Assembly: GCA_903831635.1 (NCBI GenBank)
Contig: CAIKYN010000251.1
Coordinates: forward strand, 1-17,539
Origin: an uncultured Spartobacteria bacterium
GTDB lineage: Bacteria > Verrucomicrobiota > Verrucomicrobiia > Chthoniobacterales > UBA6821
DNA length: 17,539 nt
Direction of reading: 5' to 3'
Position numbers and translations under genes: made by a program. Below the pieces are notes generated by a model that saw only the letters and a program-made list of their open reading frames with translations, ran no database searches and was not told the origin of the DNA. Positions 1-8,200 of the stretch are shown piece by piece (within the stretch, counting starts at the first letter, position 1; every line of letters begins with the position of its first letter).

Positions 1-75
1 CAATCAATTACTGAATTTAATATAAATAATATTGACGCATTAAAATCTCAATTAGCTCAAGCAGCACAGCTCTAA
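1..75 (+). CDS. 3' end of a truncated gene, product unknown
   Basis: Frame 1 is open from the window edge to a TAA at 73-75 and encodes 24 residues, ending in ALKSQLAQAAQL. The other two forward frames hit stops within the first 25 bases. The stretch is AT-rich and the peptide is Asn/Ile/Gln-rich with a helical-looking tail. A weak hairpin followed by five T lies just behind the stop, as expected for the end of a gene. The bulk of the gene is outside the window, so no function can be given. A chance open frame of this length cannot be excluded. Confidence 0.45.
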   Translation, partial: QSITEFNINNIDALKSQLAQAAQL

Positions 76-82
76 AATTCAA

Positions 83-105
83 GGCTTCTGGCAAAGCTGA
101 TTTTT
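83..105 (+). terminator. possible weak intrinsic terminator
   Basis: GGCTT (83-87) can pair with AAGCT (94-98, with one G-T pair) across a 6-nt loop, and a run of five T follows at 101-105. The stem is short, but it lies 8 nt behind the stop of the truncated upstream gene. Its position supports it more than its stability does. Confidence 0.3.
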
Positions 106-596
106 GGGCATCTCATTCAGCTCTGAAATCAACGTAGGCAAAATACCAAGCATCCTACAAGTTTTGAGTACAGCTTTATCTGTCGGAGCCCTTCGAGTTA
201 ACGTCGGCACCTCCCATAATAGATTCTGGACTCTTGAAATACAATACTGTGAATGAAGAAATCGTCTCAATTCCTCACAAGTTTCTCGATTGCTGCCTCC
301 AAGAGTACTGGACCTTGATCGTTCATGGCCCAATGCAAGACAGCGACGGCTGTCAATCAGGTGCTCCATCTTCTTGCTCCGGACTCCTGCTTCTTGAGTT
401 GTGCAACGTGTTTCCTGAGCAACAAGCCTCTCAGAAGGTTCTCGCTGCCCAAACGCCCGATACTCCCGGAGTTTTGGACACAGCAGGAAGGGACGACAAC
501 ACAGATGCTGATCAGAATGCTGCGCCTGCTGCCGACACTCCTCGTGATGCGCCTGCTGCAGTCTAGGTCTGAGCCCGAGTATATGGATAGATGTTA

Positions 597-632
597 CGGA
601 CACCCCACATTAAATTAAATGTGGTGTGTGCG
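597..632. repeat. imperfect palindrome, 15-bp arms
   Basis: The left arm 597-611 (CGGACACCCCACATT) and the right arm 618-632 (AATGTGGTGTGTGCG) are reverse complements at 13 of 15 positions, separated by the 6-nt loop AAATTA. No T-run follows on either side, so it is not a standard terminator. It could be a REP-like element, the end of a decayed mobile element, or a protein-binding site. Confidence 0.55.
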
Positions 633-668
633 GGAATTCATTCTCCGAGATAATGGCTGGAGTAATTT

Positions 669-688
669 TATCTGCAATTATCTGCAAT
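669..688. repeat. 10-bp perfect tandem duplication
   Basis: TATCTGCAAT occurs twice back to back (669-678 and 679-688). Only two copies are present, so it is not an iteron array. It lies in the gene-poor stretch and has no evident function. Confidence 0.5.
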
Positions 689-824
689 GAGCTCCGATGC
701 CATACAATCAGCCCACGCGGACCTGCACTGCCAGTCTTCGATTCGAAGAAAGGAAGCTGCATACGTGGACAGATTATATCAGATTTTCTCAAAACAAATC
801 ACTTCATCAAGTTTAAAAATCAGT

Positions 825-886
825 CCGAGTCATGTCTGGGCCACTCGGAAAAGCAACTGGAGTCAGGAGCTGTGAAAACACGACTC
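825..886 (+). other. two adjacent hairpins in the gene-poor leader region
   Basis: CCGAGT (825-830) pairs with ACTCGG (843-848) across a 12-nt loop. Eleven bases later GAGTC (860-864) pairs with GACTC (882-886), with an inner GTG-AAAA-CAC stem-loop (872-881) and a 7-nt bulge. They lie about 310 nt upstream of the autotransporter start. They could belong to a small RNA or a long structured 5' leader; no T-run follows directly. This is pairing seen by eye, without a folding calculation or covariation. Confidence 0.25.
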
Positions 887-1199
887 AGCTGCGAATAAAG
901 TTTTAACTGGTTAAATCAGCGTAAGATTAAATCTGTTGACTTTAGATTGAATTTATTGGCAGTTTCTGACGCATTCGACTTTCGAATCAAAATTGCCCGC
1001 TCCTTTGTACGAATGATGACTTTGCCTTCGATTTTGATACTATTTTCTGCTGCTACTTGGAAATTGTTAGACAGGTTAAGAGTGGTGCCTTCATATCTAT
1101 GGTTGCTTTCTGCTCGTACAAATACTTCAGAGCTTTTTTACACCCATGACCTCGGCATCACACTCCATCACTTTCCAGTATGCGCGCCATCTTGAACGG

Positions 1200-4100
1200 A
1201 TGATGAATTTTTCCACTAGAATCATTCGTCGAGCCATACTCCTGAAGGTACTGATTTTATTAGTACTGATTTCCCCTTTTGTGCGGGCGACTGATTATTC
1301 CTCAATTCTAATTTCCAATCCCTACTACTACGTTCCTTCAAACCTTACGCTGGCGTACAGAACGATGGTTAGCAACGCGCCGGTTCCTGTGGGTGATCAG
1401 ACTCTTTGGGATATCAACAGTGCCTACTACACCAATAATAACGGCACCAATGAAACGATCTTCACTGGGACTGCCATCGCCTACATTGGTTCGACCAATG
1501 GGAGTACGAGTTCGATCTCGGGCACCATCTCTTCCAGTGGTCAGGTCAGCATGAACTTCGTGGCTAACGGCAATACGAATGTGGGGGTGGGGCAGATGGC
1601 TTCCTATAATGGGGCGACGAATTTTCTGATGCAGACCATGGATGGAAGCCCGATCTCTTACGACACGCACTGGGCCTACATGTCCCCCACAAACACGCTG
1701 ACCAATCTGACCGCCGCAAGCTCGACCACGCCACCGACCTACTCCACTGCGACGCAATGGACGCAGTACCTCTCGCTTCTTGGAAGTGTCTGGAGCTACT
1801 CCTCAGCCTCGCTCGGTGGAAGCGGAACTTTCACGGTGTCAACCTATACGAATGGCTATTTCTCGGGTTCCGGGGTCACCTCCGGTTCTTCCAATTTTAC
1901 CTTCCTGGATTCCGTAACTCCGAACGGCACCGTTCTGTTCAATTACAGCGTGCCGGGCAATCCCTACGTCGGCTCACTCTGGGGACAGCTCTCGGGAAGC
2001 AATGTCGGGGCCACGATTTCACTCGCCACCTACGATTCCTCCGCGAGTCCCAACTATGACGGTGCGGGTACGATGACCACGGCGGGACTTGTCGTTGGAT
2101 TTGATACCAATGGTCAGACGCCAACTTTTTCAAATGGTCTGTCCACAAACTTCGGAGGTACTTATGTCGGCTACACCACCAATGGCAATGCCAATGGATT
2201 GACCATTACGAGTAATTCGGTGGTGAGTAACGCCTACAATGTCACCATCGGTTACGAGGGCTCCGGCAACTCCCTCACGATCACCAATGGGGGTAAGTTG
2301 TATGATCGGGATGGCTATGTCACTGCGGTCGCCGGATCCAACAACTCCGTTGTCATAGCGGGAGAGGGTTCGGTCTGGTCCAACAGCGGGTCTCTTTACG
2401 TTGCCGCTTCTCCCGACAATGCCGGAACGGGCACCGTAACCCTTCTCTCCGGGGGAACGCTCGCCGCCTCCAACCTCATCATCTCAGGCGTCACCAATTC
2501 GGTGGGAACAGTTGAAGTCGGTTTGAAGGGAGGTATGGACTCCAACATGACCCTGAACGTCCAGACGATTACTTTCGGTGAAGGAACCGGTAGTCTCGGT
2601 CTCAACCAGAGCGACACGCTGACCATATCAGGCCACATTTTAGGGGCAACCGCCACCAATTCCTACGCCATGATCCAGCAGTATGGCAGCGGCACGACAA
2701 TCCTGACCGGGGAAAGTCATACCGGCACCGGCTACCGCGTCGATGGGGGGCAACTCAGGGTGGACGGGGGAATCTTTGACATTGTTCTCAGCGCAGGAGC
2801 CTCTCCTGGCGAGCTTGGAGGTCCGAGAACACTCTGCGTCGGCAACAAGTACAGTGGAAAATCCCTGGTGATCACCAACGGGGGTTTTGTGCACTCATTC
2901 CTCACAATCTTTGGCACAGGTACTCAGAAGGACACCGAAGTATTGACTGGTACATCCAACAACTGGGCTCTTGTCACCGGCATGGGCAGCCAACTCGATG
3001 CAGGCGAATTGCTCATCGGCAATGTCAGTAGTGGCAATAGCTTGATGATCAGCAATGGCGCCACAGTCACCTGTTCCCTCTTCACCAGCATCGGCGCCTC
3101 GGGATCGAGCAACAGCGTTATTGTTAACGGCGCCGGATCTCTCATCAGCAATGCCGGATCCTTGGAGCTTGGTAGCTACAGCGAGAGCAATGTCTCGTCC
3201 GGAAACTCCATCCTGATCACAAACGGAGGCGGCCTGTTCAGTGGATCAGCCACGATTGCCAGTTCTACAAACTCTTTTGGAAACTCGGTGATTGTCACGG
3301 GATCCGGGTCATTCTGGACAAACTCCGGGAACTTGATTTTGGGAGATGCTGGATCAGGCAACTCCCTTATCATCGCCAATGGAGGAACACTATTTAGTTC
3401 AAACAGTTACATCAGCTACACCCCAGGTTCTTCAAACAACTCGGTGATCGTTTCCGGCAGTGGGTCGGTTTGGAACAATACAGGCGTACTTGTGATCGGT
3501 AATGCTTCCAGTGGTTCCCTCACGGTCATGGATGGTGGCATCGTCTCCGCTGCCAAAGGTATTAATATCGGAGCAAGCGGTATCCTTCAGGGTAATGGAA
3601 CTGTGGTCGGCAACCTGACTAACGGCGGAATGGTCGCTCCCGGCACTAGCCCGGGAACTCTGACTGTGAACGGCAACTTCAACCAGACTTCGGGTGGCAC
3701 CCTGCTCATCCAAATCGACAACGGACTCAGCGACATGCTTGTGGTGAGCGGAACGGCCACCTTGGGAGGTGCCCTGATCATCAACTCCTACGGAGGACAC
3801 CAGTTCCAATACGGCGAGAAGATCGTTTTCCTGACAGCCTCCAATATTTCGGGAACATTCAGTTCGATCATCGCCCCTGCCGGTGAGCGTGCCCGCCTGG
3901 TGATCGAGGGCGACCCGACTGCCTCCGTGATCATTGCACCGCAGAGCTACACTCAGTTAGCCCAGGGAAGGAACCAAGTGAACGTGGCAACTGCACTGAA
4001 CAGCTTCATCCCAGCGACAAGCGGAGACCAGTTAGTCATCTCCACTACGCTCGATAGTCTCGCAGCCTCCGAGTACAACCAGGCCTTCAATGCCATTATG

Positions 4101-5186
4101 CCGACTTTCTACCAGCAGGTGGCAACGATCGCCTTCAACCAGGCTAACGCCCAAAACATGGAACTTAACCAGCGCCTCTGGGGAGTGCGTGTCGCCGAGG
4201 GTGGGGGATTTAGCATGAGCGGACTGGCGGATAACTACGCCATGCTCCAGGAAGGCATCGGAGACGGCTTGGGTAAAGGAGTGCTCGATTCCAAGAAGGA
4301 TATCCTACGCCCCGGACTCGACAACCACTGGGGCATGTTCGTCGACGGCAACGGCATCTTCGCCCAAGCCAATAGCGCCAACATGCTCCCTGGCTACAAC
4401 TCCGAGAGCGGAGGAGTGACCACCGGCCTCACCTACAAGTGGAATAAGAACGTCGCGAGTGGCATCTACGCCGGCTACCAGGGAACTTACACCAAGAGCG
4501 GATCTAACGGCTCGGGCCTCGGAACCGGAAGTAGTCTCACCGACAACGCCGTCCGCTTCGGAGTCTTCGGCACCTACGGACAAGAGGACGGCAAGGGCTT
4601 CTACGCCAACGCCCTGGCCGGCGGAGCCTACCACAACCTCCAGGCCACCCGTGTGATCCAGTACACCGGAGTCAACCGTACAGCCAATAGTTCCCCTGGA
4701 GCAGGGGAACTCGACACCATGCTGGCCACGGGCTACGACGTGCAGAAGGGCAAGTTCACCTTCGGGCCGACCGCCTCCCTCCAGTACACCTACCTGGGAG
4801 TCAACTCCGTCAACGAAACCGGAGCCCAGAGCTTGAACTTTAACTCGGGAGGATGGAACAGCTCCAGCATGCTCAGCTCACTCGGAGCCCATGCGGCCTA
4901 CACTTGGCAGGCAAGCCGTAACATCCTTGTGGTGCCGCAGATCTCGCTTAACTGGCAGCACGAGTTCATGCAGAACCCCTATGCCATCAACGGCAGCCTG
5001 GGAGGAACCCGCCCGACCTTCAGCAATTGGAGTGCCTCCGGCATCCGGGACTACCTCTATACGGGGGTAGGCTTCACGGTGGAGTTCGCGAAGAACTGGA
5101 CTACATCATTCTTCTACAACGCCTCGGCAGGGAACAGCGATCTCGTCTCCCAGAACATCTTCTGGTCTGCAGGTGTGAAGTTCTAA
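1200..5186 (+). CDS. autotransporter (type Va) with T5SS/PEP-CTERM-type passenger repeats
   Basis: A surface protein of 1328 aa. Starting from the ATG-ATG pair at 1200/1203, the N-terminus is a clean signal peptide: a basic stretch with two Arg, then LLKVLILLVLISPFVRA, cleaved before TDYSS (about 1289/1290). An upstream in-frame ATG at 1146 would add 18 residues, giving an extended signal region. The passenger has three parts: a Thr/Ser/Asn-rich non-repeat domain (about 1290-2120), a run of repeats with GSGSVWNNTG and SGNSLIITNGG-like motifs (about 2130-3570), and a GNGTVVGNLTNGG...APGTSPGTL segment typical for the end of such passengers. A helical linker (about 3950-4220) leads into an autotransporter beta-domain of about 286 residues (4318-5183) that starts NHWGMFVDG and ends SAGVKF, with the C-terminal Phe expected for recognition by the BAM complex. 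The ligand is unknown; adhesion is the usual role. Codon usage shifts sharply in the barrel part. Confidence 0.9.
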   Translation: MMNFSTRIIRRAILLKVLILLVLISPFVRATDYSSILISNPYYYVPSNLTLAYRTMVSNAPVPVGDQTLWDINSAYYTNNNGTNETIFTGTAIAYIGSTNGSTSSISGTISSSGQVSMNFVANGNTNVGVGQMASYNGATNFLMQTMDGSPISYDTHWAYMSPTNTLTNLTAASSTTPPTYSTATQWTQYLSLLGSVWSYSSASLGGSGTFTVSTYTNGYFSGSGVTSGSSNFTFLDSVTPNGTVLFNYSVPGNPYVGSLWGQLSGSNVGATISLATYDSSASPNYDGAGTMTTAGLVVGFDTNGQTPTFSNGLSTNFGGTYVGYTTNGNANGLTITSNSVVSNAYNVTIGYEGSGNSLTITNGGKLYDRDGYVTAVAGSNNSVVIAGEGSVWSNSGSLYVAASPDNAGTGTVTLLSGGTLAASNLIISGVTNSVGTVEVGLKGGMDSNMTLNVQTITFGEGTGSLGLNQSDTLTISGHILGATATNSYAMIQQYGSGTTILTGESHTGTGYRVDGGQLRVDGGIFDIVLSAGASPGELGGPRTLCVGNKYSGKSLVITNGGFVHSFLTIFGTGTQKDTEVLTGTSNNWALVTGMGSQLDAGELLIGNVSSGNSLMISNGATVTCSLFTSIGASGSSNSVIVNGAGSLISNAGSLELGSYSESNVSSGNSILITNGGGLFSGSATIASSTNSFGNSVIVTGSGSFWTNSGNLILGDAGSGNSLIIANGGTLFSSNSYISYTPGSSNNSVIVSGSGSVWNNTGVLVIGNASSGSLTVMDGGIVSAAKGINIGASGILQGNGTVVGNLTNGGMVAPGTSPGTLTVNGNFNQTSGGTLLIQIDNGLSDMLVVSGTATLGGALIINSYGGHQFQYGEKIVFLTASNISGTFSSIIAPAGERARLVIEGDPTASVIIAPQSYTQLAQGRNQVNVATALNSFIPATSGDQLVISTTLDSLAASEYNQAFNAIMPTFYQQVATIAFNQANAQNMELNQRLWGVRVAEGGGFSMSGLADNYAMLQEGIGDGLGKGVLDSKKDILRPGLDNHWGMFVDGNGIFAQANSANMLPGYNSESGGVTTGLTYKWNKNVASGIYAGYQGTYTKSGSNGSGLGTGSSLTDNAVRFGVFGTYGQEDGKGFYANALAGGAYHNLQATRVIQYTGVNRTANSSPGAGELDTMLATGYDVQKGKFTFGPTASLQYTYLGVNSVNETGAQSLNFNSGGWNSSSMLSSLGAHAAYTWQASRNILVVPQISLNWQHEFMQNPYAINGSLGGTRPTFSNWSASGIRDYLYTGVGFTVEFAKNWTTSFFYNASAGNSDLVSQNIFWSAGVKF
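2130..3570 (+). repeat. T5SS/PEP-CTERM-associated passenger repeats (protein-level)
   Basis: The translated passenger repeats a unit of about 45-55 residues: G-x-GS-x-W-x-N-x-G-x-L-x-x-G, then SGNSLxIxNGG, then a variable strand ending in IG or IS. Clear SGNSL/SGKSL-NGG cores lie near 2263-2290, 2854-2882, 3030-3060, 3198-3230 and 3353-3385, and a last one (SSGSLTVMDGG) near 3508-3537. GSGSxW-type cores precede or follow them near 2362, 3300 and 3460. The spacing and motifs match the repeat family described as T5SS/PEP-CTERM-associated, which is expected to form right-handed beta-helix coils. The DNA copies are diverged, so recent duplication is unlikely. Confidence 0.75.
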
Positions 5187-5277
5187 ATAAGATTTATTTC
5201 AAAAATCGGTTGCGGGTCTTGAGAAGCGAAGTAACTTTGTAATTTCCGAATTAGATTTCATTACACTCCTATAATTC

Positions 5278-8200
5278 ATGAATCATATTCTTCGCTTTCT
5301 TGCCCTGCCATCAGCAGTGCTAGCCTTTGCAAGCGGCACTTCCTTTGCCAGCACCTATTCGGTGACCTCTCTTGCCGATTCGACCAACTCCGGAACCCTC
5401 CGCTGGGCGATCAACTCAGCCAATACTGCTCCCTTATCGGATGGTGTCAGAACGATCACCTTCGCCACCAACGGCACGATCAATCTCTCCTCTCCGCTTC
5501 CCGTGCTTTACAAGCCGGTGACGATCGACGCCACTTCGGCCCCGGGCTACACCTCCAATCCTGTCGTTTCCATCAATTTCAATGGTAAATCTGGATTGAC
5601 CGTCGCGACGACGGCAAAGGGATCTTCCATCTCGGGACTCTCGCTGGTGCGGGCTTCTGCCGCCGCCCTAACGCTTCAAGGTTTAGGCATTCAAGTCTCC
5701 GGCAACTTCATCGGGCTAAATACTGACGGCTCGCTGGCCGCCAACAATGGTGACGGCATTTCGGTACTTCCCGGATCAACTGGAAACCTCATCGGTGGTA
5801 ACACCGTTAGCACTGGAAACCAAGTATGGTATGCGACGAATTTTCCAGTCACCGTAAGTGGATGGCAGGGGCTCCGCAACTTCGCCACCAACTCTACGCA
5901 GACCAATGCCGACTGGTACATGATCACCGGAACTTCTGGGAATTATGGCCTTCTTTACACTGGTCCCATCAATGGTACTGGGGGGATTTCTTATCTTGTG
6001 AGTTACCCTACCAACAATATCAACACTACCAGTATCTACAGTGCAGGCAATGTGACCAAGGGATCTAATACGATTATTCTGGCAGGCAGCTATGCGAACA
6101 CGACGAACCAGATCTTTTCGCCCGGTTTCACCAATTATGGCTGGGTCTGGACTGGATCAACCAATGATCTTCAGCCGGCCAACGGTAATGGGCCAATTTC
6201 CACCAATGGCACTTTCCGCACCATCAATTACTCCACGGTCAAGCAAGGCCACCCTCAGTACAATTTCTGTCACAGTGTCATGGGTGACCTTGCGGTGGGT
6301 AATGTCTGCTATCCTGTCAAAATAGGGACTAATACCCGTACTCTTGGGCCTGGCGTTGCCTATATCTGCGACCTCACCAAGCAAGATCTCACGGTGCCTA
6401 GCAGTTTCGTTACCATTCCTGTTAAGCCACTTGGTGCAAAGAGCATCACGGCTTACGGCATCTGGGATAACGGAAACGGAACCTATACAATCTGTGGCGG
6501 CTACAGCACGGCCCCCGCAAACAATATTACTAACCAACTGATTCCTTTGACCCTTGGTTTGGGATATCTAGTTGACTACACACCCAGAAATGGAACTTTC
6601 ACGAACTGGAAGTCCTTTTCCTATCCTTCCGGAGTGAATGTCGATGTTCACTTTGAGGGAATCAGCAGCACGGAGGCCGGAGTTTATACCTTGGTGTCCG
6701 ATTTGATCAATGGAACCAACATTTTTGGAGCTACCCTCTCCGTCAATCGCAACAATGATGGAACATTCAGCAGCGGATATTGGACTCCGTTGACTTTTCC
6801 GGGGGTGACGAACACAGGTTTTGTCGGTGCTGATTCTGTTTATGGAAATCAAGTGGTAGGAATTATCGCTGGAACCAATAATACGGCATCGTTTGGGTGC
6901 TACCAGATGACGATCAATACGGGATTCAATCTTGGGAATGTGATCAGTGGCAATGGTGGCAATGGAATTAATCTTAACGGTTCCTCAAGCAACACTATCT
7001 CTCAGAACTACATCGGCACCGATGCCAACGGCAGCACGAACGCCGCCTATGGCAATGCCCGTAACGGCATTCTCCTTGGATCCGGCTCTTCCTATAACAT
7101 GATCGGCGGTCAGTTCATTGACGGCAATAACCCCACGGGTAGCGCCGGATCGACCACCCCGGTCTTCCAGCGTCCTCCTCTCGGCAATCTGATCTCCGCC
7201 AACCACCTCAATGGCGTCCTGATCGAGAATGGCTCCCAGAGTAACACGCTCAGTGGTAATTACATCGGCGTCGACGGATCAGGAACCAATGCGCTTGGCA
7301 ACTGGTTTGACGGTGTTGATATCGAGAACTCGAGTGGTAATGGACTCCTGGGTTGCGCCTATTATCAGAACCCTTTCGCCTATTATAACGTGATCAGTGG
7401 AAATTACGGAAATGGCACCAGAATCCATAAGTCAACCAACACTACCTTCCAAGGAAACTATGCCGGCATCGATGCGCTCGACACGACCAATGTCTCCAAT
7501 GGTGGCGATGGACTTCTGGTTTCCGGATCTTCCAAGTATGTGCAGATCGGGGGAGTCATTCCTCTTGGCAGTGTTATTTCTGGTAATCGCGGAAATGGAA
7601 CGGAAATCACTGGAACGGTGAGCTACGCCACAAACTTCAATACGTTCGGTGGGGTCCCTTCCTTCAAGACCTATGCGGTCCCCAATTACGGTGACGGAAT
7701 CTTGATCACCTCGACGGGGGGGCACAACACGGTCCGCACCTGTGTGATGTCCGGCAATCTGGGTAACGGTGTCGAGATCGGTGGCGACGCCACTGGGGTG
7801 CTCATCGAGGATACGACCGCCGGCACAACGACGGATATCAATGAACCGCTCCCCAACCAATGCAACGGCATCGTCATCAGTGGTAGTGCCCATGGAAACT
7901 CAATCGGAGGTTACAATCCCTCTATTGAGATGTCTGTTCATGCTTCCGGCAATGTCGGATACGGAATTGCCGTGCTTGATAGCGCCTACAGCAACTCAAT
8001 TGTGAACACCCGCGTCGGCGTTGGTCTGGCACCGACCGAGCAGCAGGGTATCCTTCCTCCGCTCCCCAATCAGCAGGGTGGAATTTTCCTCGATCAAGGG
8101 ACCTATGCCACCACCATCGGCGGTACCAACCGTATTCAAGCTAATTACCTCAACAATAATGGCGGAGATGGACTCACTATCATTGGTTCTGCAAAGAATC

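Larger units (their letters stand above)
76..1199. other. 1.1-kb stretch without a convincing gene
   Basis: Several open frames cross this stretch on both strands (for example 79-603 minus, 325-618 plus, 626-898 plus), but they overlap one another. Their proteins are rich in Cys, Arg, Gln and Ser and show no signal peptide, domain motif or hydrophobic pattern that I recognise. What can be seen is a direct repeat of TGCGCCTGCTGC at 521-532 and 548-559, an imperfect palindrome at 597-632, a tandem duplication of TATCTGCAAT at 669-688, and two hairpins at 825-848 and 860-886. From about 890 to the autotransporter start the DNA is more AT-rich and probably includes the promoter and leader of that gene. 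A decayed gene or mobile-element remnant in 79-620 is possible but not demonstrable by eye. Confidence 0.5.

Noticed and set aside
79..603. Minus-strand open frame of 174 aa
   Set aside because: Composition (Cys, Arg, Gln, Ser-rich), no recognisable motif, and competing frames on the plus strand over the same bases. I looked for transposase or integrase motifs (DDE, HUH, Tyr recombinase) and saw none.
234..618. Overlapping plus-strand open frames (234-566 and 325-618)
   Set aside because: They overlap each other and the minus-strand frame, have no signal peptide or domain, and include low-complexity Ala/Asp/Pro ends. Not supportable as genes.
610..898. Open frames at 610-792 (minus), 626-898 and 687-875 (plus)
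   Set aside because: Mutually overlapping and without motifs; the plus frame runs through the hairpin region.
936..941. TTGACT as a -35 box for the autotransporter
   Set aside because: No -10-like hexamer at 16-18 bp spacing (the sequence there is GCAGTT).
737..995. TTCGAATC-like T-loop cores suggestive of a tRNA
   Set aside because: Checked on both strands near 737-750 and 975-990; no paired T-stem or acceptor stem could be built.
947..1195. Plus-strand open frame of 82 aa just before the autotransporter
   Set aside because: It overlaps the autotransporter's upstream extension, has no recognisable feature, and lies in AT-rich DNA more likely to be leader or promoter.
5270..5275. Perfect TATAAT just before the beta-helix gene
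   Set aside because: It lies 2 nt before the ATG, so transcription would begin downstream of the start codon; no -35 hexamer at 17-bp spacing. Probably chance in AT-rich intergenic DNA.
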